Origin: Bin25 sp026709415
GTDB taxonomy: Bacteria > Bacteroidota > Bacteroidia > Flavobacteriales > Flavobacteriaceae
Direction: 5' to 3'
NCBI GenBank assembly: GCA_965200045.1
Contig: OZ241330.1
Span: forward strand, 1,984,001-2,048,000
DNA: 64,000 bases
A model generated the notes under the pieces. That model was not told the origin of the DNA, searched no databases, and was given only the letters and a program-made list of their open reading frames with translations. How positions within the stretch are numbered: the first letter of the stretch is position 1; each line of letters begins with the position of its first letter. This document shows, piece by piece, positions 53,397-62,056 of this stretch. A program made the translations under genes and the position numbers.

Positions 53397-55022
53397 TTCC
53401 AATTGATATAAACGGTTTCTAAGTTCTTTTAGATTAGGATCATTTAAAAAATCGTCAAAATCAGTATGCCGGTCTAAACAACCGTTGGGTGAAAGTTCGA
53501 TGACTCGATTGGCTAAAGTTTGAGCAAATGTGTGATCAGTCGTTGAGAAAATAATGTTGCCATCGAAATTTTTCAGTGAATTATTTAACGCGGTGATACT
53601 TTCTAAATCGAGATGGTTGGTGGGTTGATCTAACAATAACACATTGGCATTTTTCATCATCATTCGAGATAGCATACACCGAACTTTTTCTCCACCTGAT
53701 AGCACTTTTGATGATTTGAGTGCTTCATCACCACTAAATAACATTTTACCTAAGAATCCTCTCAGATAAGGTGCTTCACGTTCTTCTTCTGTTACTGCGT
53801 ATTGATGCAACCATTCGACTAAATTGAGATCACCATCAAAAAAGGCATCGTGATCATAGGGTATATAAGCTTGAGAAGTGGTTAACCCCCACTCTATCGA
53901 TCCAGAATCGGCTTGAATATTATTGGTTATGATTTCAAAAAACGTACTAACCGCTCTTTGATCCTTTGAATAAATAAGGATTTTATCCCTTTTTTCTAAA
54001 TTCAGATTCAAATTTTGGAAGACCATTTGACCATCGATAGAAGCTGAAAGATTTTCAATATTGAGTATTTGATCACCCACTTCTCGATCTTTTTTGAAAA
54101 TGATGCCTGGATACTTTCTGGAAGAAGGTTTAATTTCTTCGAATTTCAAATTTTCAACCATTTTCTTCCTTGCCGTAGCTTGTTTTGACTTGGCTACGTT
54201 GGCTGAAAATCTTCGAATAAATTCCTGTAGTTCTTTTTTCTTTTCTTCTAATTTTTTGTTTTGTTGAACTTTTTGTTTCAACGCTAATTGCGATGATTCA
54301 TACCAAAACGTATAATTTCCAGAATAATGGGTGATTTTTCCATAGTCAATATCTGAAATGTGCGTACAGACGGCATCTAAAAAAAACCGGTCATGAGACA
54401 CGACGATTGCGGTATTTTCGAAATTATTTAAAAATTCATTAAGCCATTGAATGGTCTGATAATCTAAATCATTGGTTGGCTCATCCATGATTAAAACATC
54501 TGGATTACCAAATAATGCTTGGGCTAATAATATTCTTACTTTCACCTTCGGGTCGACCAGTTCCATTTTTTGATGGTGAATACTTTCCGGAACATTTAAA
54601 TGAGATAATAAAGTCGCTGCGCCTGATTCCGCATTCCAACCATCGAGATCTTCAAATTCTAATTGTAACACACCGACTCTTTGGCTATCACTATCACTAA
54701 AGTCCGTCTTACTATAAATGGCATCGATTTCTTGCTTCAAGCTAAAAAGACGTTGGTTTCCTCTCATGACCGTTTCCAATACCGGATAGTCGTTGTAAGC
54801 ATTATGATTTTGTTCTAAAACTGAAAGTCTTTTTCCTTTTTCTAAATGCACCTGACCTGAAGTTGGCTCTTGTTTTCCTGACAAAACCTTTAATAGCGTG
54901 GATTTACCAGACCCGTTGGCACCAATTATTCCATAGCAATTCCCTGGGAAAAAACCGATATTTACGTGATCAAAAAGGATACGTTTACCAAATTGAACGG
55001 ATAAATTAGTTACCGTGAGCAT
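53388..55022 (-). CDS. ABC-F family ATPase (YbiT-like)
   Basis: The product of about 544 residues has two ABC ATPase domains and no membrane segments, as in ABC-F translation factors that act in the ribosomal E site. Domain 1: GIIGANGSGKSTLLKVLSG, a degenerate signature (LVDPKVKVRILLAQALF) and LIMDEPTNDLD. Domain 2: SGGEKVRCMLSRMMM and LLLDQPTNHLD. The linker between them (KKLEEKKKELQEFIRRFSAN) is the P-site-tRNA-interacting helix pair. The degenerate first signature is usual in the YbiT branch. I start at 55022 (MLTVTNLSVQFG), the family-typical beginning; the frame is open to 55085. Confidence 0.9.
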   Translation of the reverse strand: MLTVTNLSVQFGKRILFDHVNIGFFPGNCYGIIGANGSGKSTLLKVLSGKQEPTSGQVHLEKGKRLSVLEQNHNAYNDYPVLETVMRGNQRLFSLKQEIDAIYSKTDFSDSDSQRVGVLQLEFEDLDGWNAESGAATLLSHLNVPESIHHQKMELVDPKVKVRILLAQALFGNPDVLIMDEPTNDLDYQTIQWLNEFLNNFENTAIVVSHDRFFLDAVCTHISDIDYGKITHYSGNYTFWYESSQLALKQKVQQNKKLEEKKKELQEFIRRFSANVAKSKQATARKKMVENLKFEEIKPSSRKYPGIIFKKDREVGDQILNIENLSASIDGQMVFQNLNLNLEKRDKILIYSKDQRAVSTFFEIITNNIQADSGSIEWGLTTSQAYIPYDHDAFFDGDLNLVEWLHQYAVTEEEREAPYLRGFLGKMLFSGDEALKSSKVLSGGEKVRCMLSRMMMKNANVLLLDQPTNHLDLESITALNNSLKNFDGNIIFSTTDHTFAQTLANRVIELSPNGCLDRHTDFDDFLNDPNLKELRNRLYQLELS

Positions 55023-55128
55023 TCCGTTGATCAATTGATGCGCAAAAATAGATGATTCTAAATCTTTATTGACGAACACTCTCAACCACTAAAAAATGAC
55101 TACCCATAAAGGCCTTATTTTTGGATAC

Positions 55129-56517
55129 ATGCTAAGAATCTCTTTCTTCATTATTGCTTTGGTCCATCTTTTTTTAATGGCTTGTCATCATCCATCATCA
55201 AAAAACACTTCCGTTTTTTTTGGAGGTGAAATCATTAATCCACTTTCCAATCAAGTGATTCTTTACCAAGGTGAATTTCCAGTAGATACGCTGATTTTAA
55301 ACAATCAAAACATGTTTGCTAGTCGATATGATACGATTAACAGTGGCATCTATCAATTAGATTTATTGGTTGATGCTCAAGATATTATCTTAGAGCCAGG
55401 AGATAGTTTATGGATTCGAGTCAACACTCAAGGAATTCGAGAATCTGTTTATTTCAGTGGATTAGGTGCCGCCAAAAACAATTTTATATCTGATATGATC
55501 TTAAAAGTTGATCAGGAGGCCAATCAAACGGATTATTCAATGACCGGGATGCAATTTACGCACCATATTGATTCCCTTTTGGCTATCAAAAAAGAAGAAT
55601 GGATGGAAATGAATAATCTCAATCAATTATCTCCCTTTGCACAAAAAGTCACGCAAGCGGCATATATCTATTCTTATTCCAATCGGAGGGAAAGATATGC
55701 TTTATTAAGAGGAACCAAATTCTCTGAAAACGACTCTCTATTTTATGACTATCGAAAATATTTACTCTATGGAGATACGGATTTAACCTTTTTCCATACA
55801 TACATCAGTTATCTTTTAGATTACATCTCTGAATTGGCTTTATCTGAAGATATCTTGTTTTCTCAAACATTATTTTCTACTCCATTCAGTATGAAAAGAC
55901 TTGATGTTTTGGAGTCCCACATTTTTGATGAAAATCTTAAAAACTATTTGGCTCGAATTATTGCATTTGAAGAATTGATGCGAAATCCTGAGAGTGAATC
56001 CCACCAATCATTTTTAGACAAATTCAAACAAGTCAATTCTTCAAAATTTTATCTCGATGAAGTATTGGGTTTAGTCGAAGATTTAGATTTCATGTCAAGT
56101 GGTCAAGACTTACCTGAAGTTTTGTTACAAGATGTTAATGATAATATCATATCTAGTGAATCATTGTTTAAAGGACAACCTACGGTCATTTATTTTTGGA
56201 CTCAAACCTCCGTCAGTTTTTTTAATACCCAACTAGAACGGCTTCAAGAATTGCAATCAGAATTTCCAAACTATCGTTTTGTTGGGATTAGTATCGAACC
56301 ATTTAACGATTTAATGCATCAAATGCTCGAAAATATTGATGTGTCTATTGAAGATCATTTTGCATTTGTCGATTTTAAAAAAGCGAGTCGAGACTGGGTT
56401 ATCCGGATATGGAACAAAAGCATTTTAGTTGATGCCAACGGAAAAATCATCGAAGGGTTTGGCAATTTTGTGGGTAGTGATTTCAAAAAGATTTTATCAG
56501 AAAATCAACGAAATTAA
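55129..56517 (+). CDS. TlpA-like thioredoxin-fold lipoprotein without the CxxC motif
   Basis: The precursor of about 462 residues has a lipoprotein signal ending FLMAC. An N-terminal beta domain (FFGGEIINPLSNQVILYQGE, DAQDIILEPGDSLWIRV) resembles DUF4369-type domains. The middle is helical. The last 130 residues follow the TlpA/AhpC fold (PTVIYFWTQTSVSFFNTQLERL, then IWNKSILVDANGKIIEGFG). The position of the redox motif WCxxC reads WTQTSV, so no catalytic cysteines remain. It cannot be a classical disulfide oxidoreductase; a binding or structural role in the envelope is inferred. The ATG at 55096 would add 11 residues before the signal. Confidence 0.65.
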   Translation: MLRISFFIIALVHLFLMACHHPSSKNTSVFFGGEIINPLSNQVILYQGEFPVDTLILNNQNMFASRYDTINSGIYQLDLLVDAQDIILEPGDSLWIRVNTQGIRESVYFSGLGAAKNNFISDMILKVDQEANQTDYSMTGMQFTHHIDSLLAIKKEEWMEMNNLNQLSPFAQKVTQAAYIYSYSNRRERYALLRGTKFSENDSLFYDYRKYLLYGDTDLTFFHTYISYLLDYISELALSEDILFSQTLFSTPFSMKRLDVLESHIFDENLKNYLARIIAFEELMRNPESESHQSFLDKFKQVNSSKFYLDEVLGLVEDLDFMSSGQDLPEVLLQDVNDNIISSESLFKGQPTVIYFWTQTSVSFFNTQLERLQELQSEFPNYRFVGISIEPFNDLMHQMLENIDVSIEDHFAFVDFKKASRDWVIRIWNKSILVDANGKIIEGFGNFVGSDFKKILSENQRN

Positions 56518-56595
56518 TTTCAAAAAATATGGTGTCTTATACTCTAATTGTCTGTTTTTCAAATTTTAATAAGTCAAATCTCAACCAAATACTTT

Positions 56596-56619
56596 AAAAA
56601 TGCCAGTATCTTACTGGCA
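56596..56619 (-). terminator. Terminator of the GH43-like gene
   Basis: On the minus strand TGCCAGTA and TACTGGCA form a perfect 8-bp stem followed by a run of five T. It lies about 12 nt after the stop at 56631. Confidence 0.75.
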
Positions 56620-56630
56620 ATAGGCCATCA

Positions 56631-57737
56631 TCATTTCAACCAAAAACTTTCATCAATCTTTAGTATATGACAAACGGTTCGATCTCCCCCTTCCATATTC
56701 CAACCCGAAGGAGCAAATAGATAAGTTGGTTTCCCATTTTGAACCAATACTTTCGGCCGTTCAAACTTTGGATAATTGCCATAAATTTTACTCACTTTTG
56801 ATTCATCATAATCCTTAAAATATCTTGGAATTAAGTCATAGGCCAAAACACTATCATCCACATCAAATTGATTCCAATTTTTACTTGACCATAGAATCCC
56901 CCCTCCTACGACTCCCGTCACGATACCAAAATTATCTGTGGTGAGTAAATAGTAATGATTCCCTGAAATAAATCCTGTCGCATCTTCCAAATACGAGTCG
57001 TTGTCTGTGATCGGTTCAGACATTTCATATGGACCATCGATATGATCTGCTGTAGCATAAGCGTACTTGGCTTTTATTTCTCCTTTTCGATCATCTATTC
57101 TAGCTTTGAAATAAACCAAAGGTTTTCCATTCAAATCAATCAAACAGGGATTATCCACACCCAGTTGAGAACCATAGGTCCAATGACCTTCTACATTGGA
57201 AGGTTGGATAATCATTCCATGATCACCCGCTTTTTTCCAAGGGCCGTATAACGATTTAGAGTACACCAATCCTATTTTTTGATTCGCAGGGTGCGGTGGC
57301 ATATTGTAATCATCATTGGCAACGTAAACGATGGCATAATGATCTCCAATCTTTTTTATCTCGGGATTGTGAGGTGCAAATTTGTCCCAGTCGCCATCCA
57401 TTCCAGTACCACTCACGGCTACATCAGAAAACTCAAAAGGACCTTCAGGATTGTCAGCAATATAATGAGCTATTTCAGAAGTTTCTCTCCATGCGGGATG
57501 CACATTTTTTTCCGGCCATCTCGCAGCAAAAACATGAATTTTTCCATCATCACCCACAATCGGTGAACTCCCCCAAATACTGTATTGAGCATCCTCAACT
57601 TTGGCACTAGTCCATGTGAGATAATCGGCAAGTTGTTTTTTTGATGTTTGACCACAGGATATATGGTATCCCATGAGCAAGCATAAGGTGTTAATAAGGT
57701 TATACTTATTTACTTTAAAAATTTTTGAACTTGTCAT
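56631..57737 (-). CDS. GH43-like (five-bladed beta-propeller) exported glycosidase
   Basis: The precursor of about 368 residues has a signal with a lipobox-like end (YHISC) and a beta-propeller pattern. The visible motifs are YSIWGSSPIVGDDGKIHVFAA, DKFAPHNPEIKKIGDHYAIVY, WTYGSQLGVDNPCLID and YLEDATGFISGNHYYLLTT, with repeated GPY/GPW turns. It resembles families GH43/GH117 and related sucrase/arabinanase propellers acting on plant or algal polysaccharides. The exact family and substrate are open. It probably sits on the cell surface or in the periplasm. I take the start at 57737; the frame is open to 57773. Confidence 0.65.
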   Translation of the reverse strand: MTSSKIFKVNKYNLINTLCLLMGYHISCGQTSKKQLADYLTWTSAKVEDAQYSIWGSSPIVGDDGKIHVFAARWPEKNVHPAWRETSEIAHYIADNPEGPFEFSDVAVSGTGMDGDWDKFAPHNPEIKKIGDHYAIVYVANDDYNMPPHPANQKIGLVYSKSLYGPWKKAGDHGMIIQPSNVEGHWTYGSQLGVDNPCLIDLNGKPLVYFKARIDDRKGEIKAKYAYATADHIDGPYEMSEPITDNDSYLEDATGFISGNHYYLLTTDNFGIVTGVVGGGILWSSKNWNQFDVDDSVLAYDLIPRYFKDYDESKVSKIYGNYPKFERPKVLVQNGKPTYLFAPSGWNMEGGDRTVCHILKIDESFWLK

Positions 57738-57792
57738 GAAATGTACCCCATTGTTAGGACAATTATCAGCCAAATTTAAGGGACTTATACGC

Positions 57793-57960
57793 TTAACCTA
57801 ATGCTGATCGACCCGATGCTGGCGTCGATTTTGGTTCTTTTTGGTCTCGTTGAAAAATATCACTCATCACCGCATGGACTTTTAAATGCAATGCTAAAGG
57901 AATATGTTCATGATTTGGTAATTCTTCAAAAGGCAACTTTTCATCAGAAGGCTTTGTCAT
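57793..57960 (-). CDS. Small hypothetical protein, 55 residues
   Basis: An ATG-started frame gives MTKPSDEKLPFEELPNHEHI and then a histidine-rich helix (LALHLKVHAVMSDIFQRD) with a low-complexity tail (TPASGRSALG). It lies just downstream of the truncated methyltransferase remnant on the same strand. No family recognised. Confidence 0.4.
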   Translation of the reverse strand: MTKPSDEKLPFEELPNHEHIPLALHLKVHAVMSDIFQRDQKEPKSTPASGRSALG

Positions 57961-58019
57961 GGTTTTATTTTGATGACTAAATTAAAAAACTGTCATTACA
58001 TATCATATATAAGTTTCAA

Positions 58020-58400
58020 TCAATGTCTACTTATTCCTCTTAACGTTGGTTCTTGAGACCACAGTTCTCTGATTCTTTCAAGAATGGGTTGAATTTGTGG
58101 CATTCCCATCACATCAAGAATCGCATGGTCAATAGCCATTCGTGTTTCATCGTTATTCGTACGAGTACAATTTAATAACGGTCTGTTGGATAACTCTAAA
58201 AAATAATTCTTAGCTTTTTGAATATCATTTTCAGATAATTCTTCAAAGTTTGGAATAGGGACAGGGACTTTAGAAACAGCTTGGGATCCAATCCTTGCTC
58301 GATTTGGATCTTGACGCACTCCTTGAGTCCAATGAATTAAAAGATCCGTTGTAGAGTTCTGCCGTAAGGATAAAACAGAATTACAATATAAATACCCCTT
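58020..58400 (-). pseudogene. Probable C-terminal fragment of an adenine-specific DNA methyltransferase
   Basis: The minus-strand frame is open from 58400 (after a TGA at 58401-58403) to 58020 and lacks a sensible 5' end. Its text (CNSVLSLRQNST, RARIGSQAVSKVPVPIPNFEEL, then AIDHAILDVMGMPQIQPILERI) resembles the target-recognition and C-terminal helical end of type I/IIG N6-adenine methyltransferases. Those often end with a ...D..V...LG... helix pair. The catalytic NPPY domain is absent. It is a 5'-truncated remnant at the edge of the accessory block, which suggests that a restriction-modification gene was lost here. The assignment is tentative. Confidence 0.4.
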
Positions 58401-58403
58401 TCA

Positions 58404-58868
58404 AATAAAAATAAATAAAATTTTTTGTGCTTTTTAAGTCGTTGATTTTTAACAACTTATGTAAAACGCCTCAAAATAAGTCGATTTTTTGGCTGTTTTT
58501 TACCTTACAACTTATACTATAACTTAACCTGTAAATACCATTGTAATTACATTTCTACGATTTAGCCCGTGTTTTTAGGGATTTCCAAAGGATAATAAGG
58601 GTATGGTATCTTTAAGGTGCCTGGTTGGTTGTTGTGCTATTGAACCCACTAACCCCGCCCCTTTGATGTGTTCTGATTTTGGGGTATGCCTCTAATGTAG
58701 CCTCCTTATAAAAATTTTACGTTCTCAAAAATGGATATTATGTATATTATCCTTTCTTTTGAGTTATTAAAAACTATAATAGATACTCTCTATAACTATG
58801 GCTATAAAACAAAGGATAATAAAGGTATATGGTACGTTGGTAGTTCCTATGCGGGTTCTTATTGATTC
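58404..58868. other. Gene-poor spacer before the BspA cluster
   Basis: This AT-rich stretch contains no gene I can support on either strand. It contains a loosely repeated phrase: aaggataataagggtatggt near 58590 and aaggataataaaggtatatg near 58810. The spacing and position at the edge of the cassette could reflect recombination, but I cannot define att sites. Confidence 0.35.
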
Positions 58869-60584
58869 CTATGGACTACACTTTGTAAATGGTGGTAATT
58901 GCTCTTTGGTTAGTTTGGATCTTGTAGCAAAGGATTCACATAAACTCACTCTATTAACGTTCCACCCGCTTAGATCTTGGTTAAAATTGATAGCACCTTC
59001 AAACATCCAACTCATATCGGTTACATTACTAGTATCCCAACTGCTAATATCTTGGTTGAAACTGGGAGCTCCAATAAACATACTTCTCATATTGGTTACT
59101 TGGCTGGTATCCCATTGGCTAATATCTTGGTTAAAACTTCTAGCCATATAAAACATCAAACCCATATCGGTTACTTGGCTGGTATTCCATTGGCTTAGGT
59201 CTTGGTTAAAACTTGTAGCGCTCTCAAACATCTGACGCATATTGGTTACTTGGCTGGTATCCCATTGGCTTATATCTTGGTTGAAACTTATAGTGACACT
59301 AAACATCCCACCCATATCGGTTACTTGGCTGGTATCCCAATCGCCTATATCTTGGTTAAAACTTGTAGCCCTTACAAACATCTCACTCATATCGATTACT
59401 TGGCTGGTATCCCAACTGCTTATATCTTGGTTGAAACTTGTAGCGTCAACAAACATGCCTTCCATATTGGTTACGTCGCTGGTATCCCATTGGCTTAGGT
59501 CTTGGTTAAAACTTGTAGCGTCAACAAACATGCCTTCCATATTGGTTACTTGGCTAGTATCCCATTGGCTTAGGTCTTGGTTGAAACTTGTAGCGTTCAA
59601 AAACATATAATTCATATCGATTACTTGGCTAGTATCCCATTGGCTTAGGTCTTGGTTGAAATTGGTAGCCTCGCTAAACATCCGACTCATATCGGTTACT
59701 TGGCTGGTGTCCCATTGGCTAATATCTTGGTTAAAATTGGTAGCACCCCAAAACATAAAACTCATATTGGTTACTTGGCTGGTATCCCATTGGCTTAGGT
59801 CTTGGTTGAAATTGGTAGCCTCGCTAAACATCCCACTCATATCGGTTACTTGGCTGGTGTCCCATTGGCTTAGGTCTTGGTTAAAACTTGTAGCTCTATC
59901 AAACATCCAACTCATATCGGTTACTTGGCTGGTATCCCACCCGCTTATATCTTGGTTAAAATTTGCAGCCTTTCTAAACATCCGACTCATATCGGTTACC
60001 AAAGATGTAATAACCAATTCAACATCATGTTTATACTCAACCATATCATACAACAATTCATCATCTACAACGGTATATCGGTCTAATTCAAAACGTAATT
60101 TTTGCCCTACCAAACTCTTTTTTTCCTCATCGGATAGGTTGGGGTTTAACATGATGGTTACCCCGTTTTCATGCCTTATTAATCGTTCATCATTGGCAAA
60201 AAGTTGCGCCAAATTGGTAAATAGGGATTCTAAATTGGTTAATCTAGTTTCTAGTTCATTCATCTGTTTTTTTAACGCTTCTAATTGTTTTTGTTCCTCA
60301 TCGGTTAGTCCATTGATATTGGTTTCTAATTGTTGGATGGTGGTATTGATGGATTCCAAATTGGTTAATAAACTTTGGGTTTGTCCGTTGCCGTCTTTGG
60401 GTAAAACATCTGTCCCGGATCTTAAAAGGGTTATCCTTTTTTTAAGGCTATAAACTTGATTTTGTAATTCGGTTTTTTCTTTTTGTATACTTGGTAATTC
60501 ATTGATTGGACTTTTTGTATCGGTATCCGATGTAGAACATCCCAAAACAAACATGAATAATAAAAAGGATAATAGGGGTTTCAT
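58869..60584 (-). CDS. BspA/DUF285 repeat surface lipoprotein 1
   Basis: The 571-residue protein starts with a lipoprotein signal (FLLFMFVLGCS). A coiled-coil stalk covers about 30-125 (KTELQNQVYSLKKRITLL, LEALKKQMNELETRL). A short beta module follows (NGVTIMLNPNLSDEEKKSL to YTVVDDELLYDMVEYK). Fourteen 25-residue DUF285 repeats with the core FNQDLSQWDTSQVTDM run from about 196 to 545. A C-terminal cap ends QLPPFTKCSP with two cysteines. Such repeats in Bacteroidota and mollicutes form elongated surface proteins that bind hosts or matrix. The same module/cap layout appears in the lipoproteins at 62057 and 63788. The minus-strand order suggests co-transcription with the small genes. Confidence 0.85.
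   Translation of the reverse strand: MKPLLSFLLFMFVLGCSTSDTDTKSPINELPSIQKEKTELQNQVYSLKKRITLLRSGTDVLPKDGNGQTQSLLTNLESINTTIQQLETNINGLTDEEQKQLEALKKQMNELETRLTNLESLFTNLAQLFANDERLIRHENGVTIMLNPNLSDEEKKSLVGQKLRFELDRYTVVDDELLYDMVEYKHDVELVITSLVTDMSRMFRKAANFNQDISGWDTSQVTDMSWMFDRATSFNQDLSQWDTSQVTDMSGMFSEATNFNQDLSQWDTSQVTNMSFMFWGATNFNQDISQWDTSQVTDMSRMFSEATNFNQDLSQWDTSQVIDMNYMFLNATSFNQDLSQWDTSQVTNMEGMFVDATSFNQDLSQWDTSDVTNMEGMFVDATSFNQDISSWDTSQVIDMSEMFVRATSFNQDIGDWDTSQVTDMGGMFSVTISFNQDISQWDTSQVTNMRQMFESATSFNQDLSQWNTSQVTDMGLMFYMARSFNQDISQWDTSQVTNMRSMFIGAPSFNQDISSWDTSNVTDMSWMFEGAINFNQDLSGWNVNRVSLCESFATRSKLTKEQLPPFTKCSP
58950..59999 (-). repeat. Fourteen tandem 75-bp BspA repeats
   Basis: The units encode 25 residues each with the frame VTxMxxMFxxAxxFNQDxSxWDTSQ. 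Neighbouring units are very similar at DNA level, including near-identical blocks such as tcttggttaaaacttgtagc, so unit loss or gain by recombination is likely. Confidence 0.9.
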
Positions 60585-60623
60585 AAGTTGGGGTTAAATT
60601 TTGTCTTATCGTTTCTTTTGTTT

Positions 60624-60947
60624 TCAGTTTAATAACTTGTTACCTCCACTTTGGGCTATATGCTCTGTAAAACCCTCTTTGCTTTGGTTAATGTAGTCCT
60701 TGATAATTTGATTAATAAAGGTATTCAGTCCCTCCATTGTATTGGCTCCAATTTGATCTAATAAATGGCTTTGATTCCTAAATAATTCTTGTAGGGCGTT
60801 TGTTATAATTTCTGGTAATGGATATTTCAGTACTAATTGATCTGGGGGATTATAGATTTTATAGTATTCTAATGGGATTTCATATTTGGGGGTTCCCTCG
60901 TTATCGTCCCAATGGATTTTTATAGGTGGGTAGTTTTTTGCGTTCAT
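60624..60947 (-). CDS. Small hypothetical protein, 107 residues
   Basis: The soluble-looking product starts NYPPIKIHWDDNEGTPKYEI. It ends with a helical, polar part (IKDYINQSKEGFTEHIAQSGG). No family recognised. Its ATG overlaps the stop of the 94-residue gene (TAATG), so it is translationally coupled. It lies 39 nt before BspA lipoprotein 1. Confidence 0.6.
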   Translation of the reverse strand: MNAKNYPPIKIHWDDNEGTPKYEIPLEYYKIYNPPDQLVLKYPLPEIITNALQELFRNQSHLLDQIGANTMEGLNTFINQIIKDYINQSKEGFTEHIAQSGGNKLLN

Positions 60948-61231
60948 TATGGTTGCTGTTTTGTAATTAAATTATACATTAGAACAAAACCTGCTCCTAT
61001 AAAGGTTGCAATACCACTCCCCACGCTAATAATCCATGTAATACTACTCGCATGGTTAATAACCTTATTATTCATTCCTTTTACCTCGCTTTCTATACTT
61101 TCTAACCGATGTAATACGTCTGTATGGTTTTTACTAATATCGTTTATTTTCTTAGTGTCCTCATTAACCGTGTCTAATTTCTTATTAATCGTTTCTAATA
61201 ACTCTCTATTGCTTCCTTTTGGTTGGTTCAT
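60947..61231 (-). CDS. Small membrane protein, XhlA/holin-associated-like, 94 residues
   Basis: A charged heptad-rich N-terminal part (RELLETINKKLDTVNEDTKKI and HRLESIESEVKGMNNKVI) is followed by one membrane helix (SITWIISVGSGIATFIGAGFV) and a short basic tail. This coiled coil plus single C-terminal helix is the layout of XhlA-type phage lysis accessory proteins. The similarity is in architecture only, so a lysis role is a hypothesis. It starts 7 nt after the stop of the 46-residue gene. Confidence 0.6.
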   Translation of the reverse strand: MNQPKGSNRELLETINKKLDTVNEDTKKINDISKNHTDVLHRLESIESEVKGMNNKVINHASSITWIISVGSGIATFIGAGFVLMYNLITKQQP

Positions 61232-61237
61232 TGGTAT

Positions 61238-61378
61238 TTAATTAGTTTGTTTTATAGATTCTTTGGTACTTAATGCCTTTGGTTCTGGCTCTACTTTATT
61301 GAACTCCCTTACGTGTATTTGTTTGCTTAGTAGATCGTATCGGTACTGCTCTAATTTAGTTCTGGTAGTTGTTTTCAT
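61238..61378 (-). CDS. Small hypothetical protein, 46 residues
   Basis: A basic, soluble product starting MKTTTRTKLEQYRYDLLSKQ. Its start overlaps the stop of the 56-residue gene (ATGA), a typical coupling signal. This is the main reason to believe it is a gene. Function unknown. Confidence 0.5.
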   Translation of the reverse strand: MKTTTRTKLEQYRYDLLSKQIHVREFNKVEPEPKALSTKESIKQTN

Positions 61379-61545
61379 TCCTCTAATACGTTTATTCTCA
61401 ACTCCTCTATTTCCTTTTTATTGAGTGTGTAGTTGGTTCTTTGGATTTGCTTAGCCATGTCCTTTATCATCGTTTCTATGGTATCTAAACGTTGGATAAT
61501 AAGGCTTTGATTTTCCTTAATGGATTCGATAGCTCTTAATTCCAT
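61375..61545 (-). CDS. Small coiled-coil protein, 56 residues
   Basis: An almost fully helical, heptad-patterned product: MELRAIESIKENQSLIIQRL, then MIKDMAKQI and NKKEIEELRINVLEE. It overlaps the 46-residue gene by 4 nt. Together with its neighbours it forms a tight run of tiny genes such as is seen in phage structural or lysis modules. Confidence 0.55.
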   Translation of the reverse strand: MELRAIESIKENQSLIIQRLDTIETMIKDMAKQIQRTNYTLNKKEIEELRINVLEE

Positions 61546-61579
61546 TATGGTTAATCCTTTTGGGGATTGGTTCCCAATT

Positions 61580-61711
61580 CTAACCCTTTGTTTTCTTAGT
61601 CTTTCTAGACTTTAACTCTCTAAAATACTTCCTTGATTCTAAAAAGTCTTTGGTTAAGATAATAAATAAGACTATTAAGATAGAGGCTAATAGATATTTT
61701 GCGGGGGGCAT
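61580..61711 (-). CDS. Small single-pass membrane protein, 43 residues
   Basis: The product has one hydrophobic helix (YLLASILIVLFIILTKDFL) followed by a very basic tail (SRKYFRELKSRKTKKTKG). This suggests a C-terminus inside the cell. It starts 26 nt after the 80-residue gene and is too short for most gene finders. No family recognised. Confidence 0.5.
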   Translation of the reverse strand: MPPAKYLLASILIVLFIILTKDFLESRKYFRELKSRKTKKTKG

Positions 61712-61736
61712 GGTAGGGGTTTTAATATCTATAACC

Positions 61737-61979
61737 TTAATAGATTTTAATTTCTGGCAAATAAACTTGTTTATCTGCGTCTAAAAACAATTCTTTCCAC
61801 CCCTCTTTTCCCTTAACTTCAAAAGAGTATTTAACCGTTCTACTTGCTGGTGTTTCTGTTACAATTTTTTCTGGTTTTGTCAAAATTTTATACTCTTCAT
61901 TTCGGGTTTCATCTAAATAAATAGTTTGCCCTCTTTTCAATTCTGCTGGATAAACACCCCTTGTTTTGTTATCACTCAT
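61737..61979 (-). CDS. Small hypothetical protein, 80 residues
   Basis: The soluble, beta-rich product contains VYPAELKRGQTIYLDETRNE, KYSFEVKGKEGWKELFLD and VYLPEIKIY. No signal peptide and no recognised family. It is the first of the small genes after BspA lipoprotein 2 in the direction of transcription (about 77 nt gap). Confidence 0.55.
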   Translation of the reverse strand: MSDNKTRGVYPAELKRGQTIYLDETRNEEYKILTKPEKIVTETPASRTVKYSFEVKGKEGWKELFLDADKQVYLPEIKIY

Positions 61980-62056
61980 GATTAAATAATTTACACAAAG
62001 TTAATGCGTTTCGTTGATTTCTTTTTTCAACAACGATGGTTATCGCTTATTTTAGG

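Noticed and set aside
58950..59999. Regularly spaced 75-bp repeats that could suggest a CRISPR array
   Set aside because: The period is in frame, the whole unit is conserved without unique spacers, and the translation is a clean DUF285 repeat protein.
58798..60453. Plus-strand frames rich in SWLKL and VTWLVSHWL that look like repeated membrane proteins
   Set aside because: They are the complementary reading of the BspA repeat DNA and have no start or context of their own.
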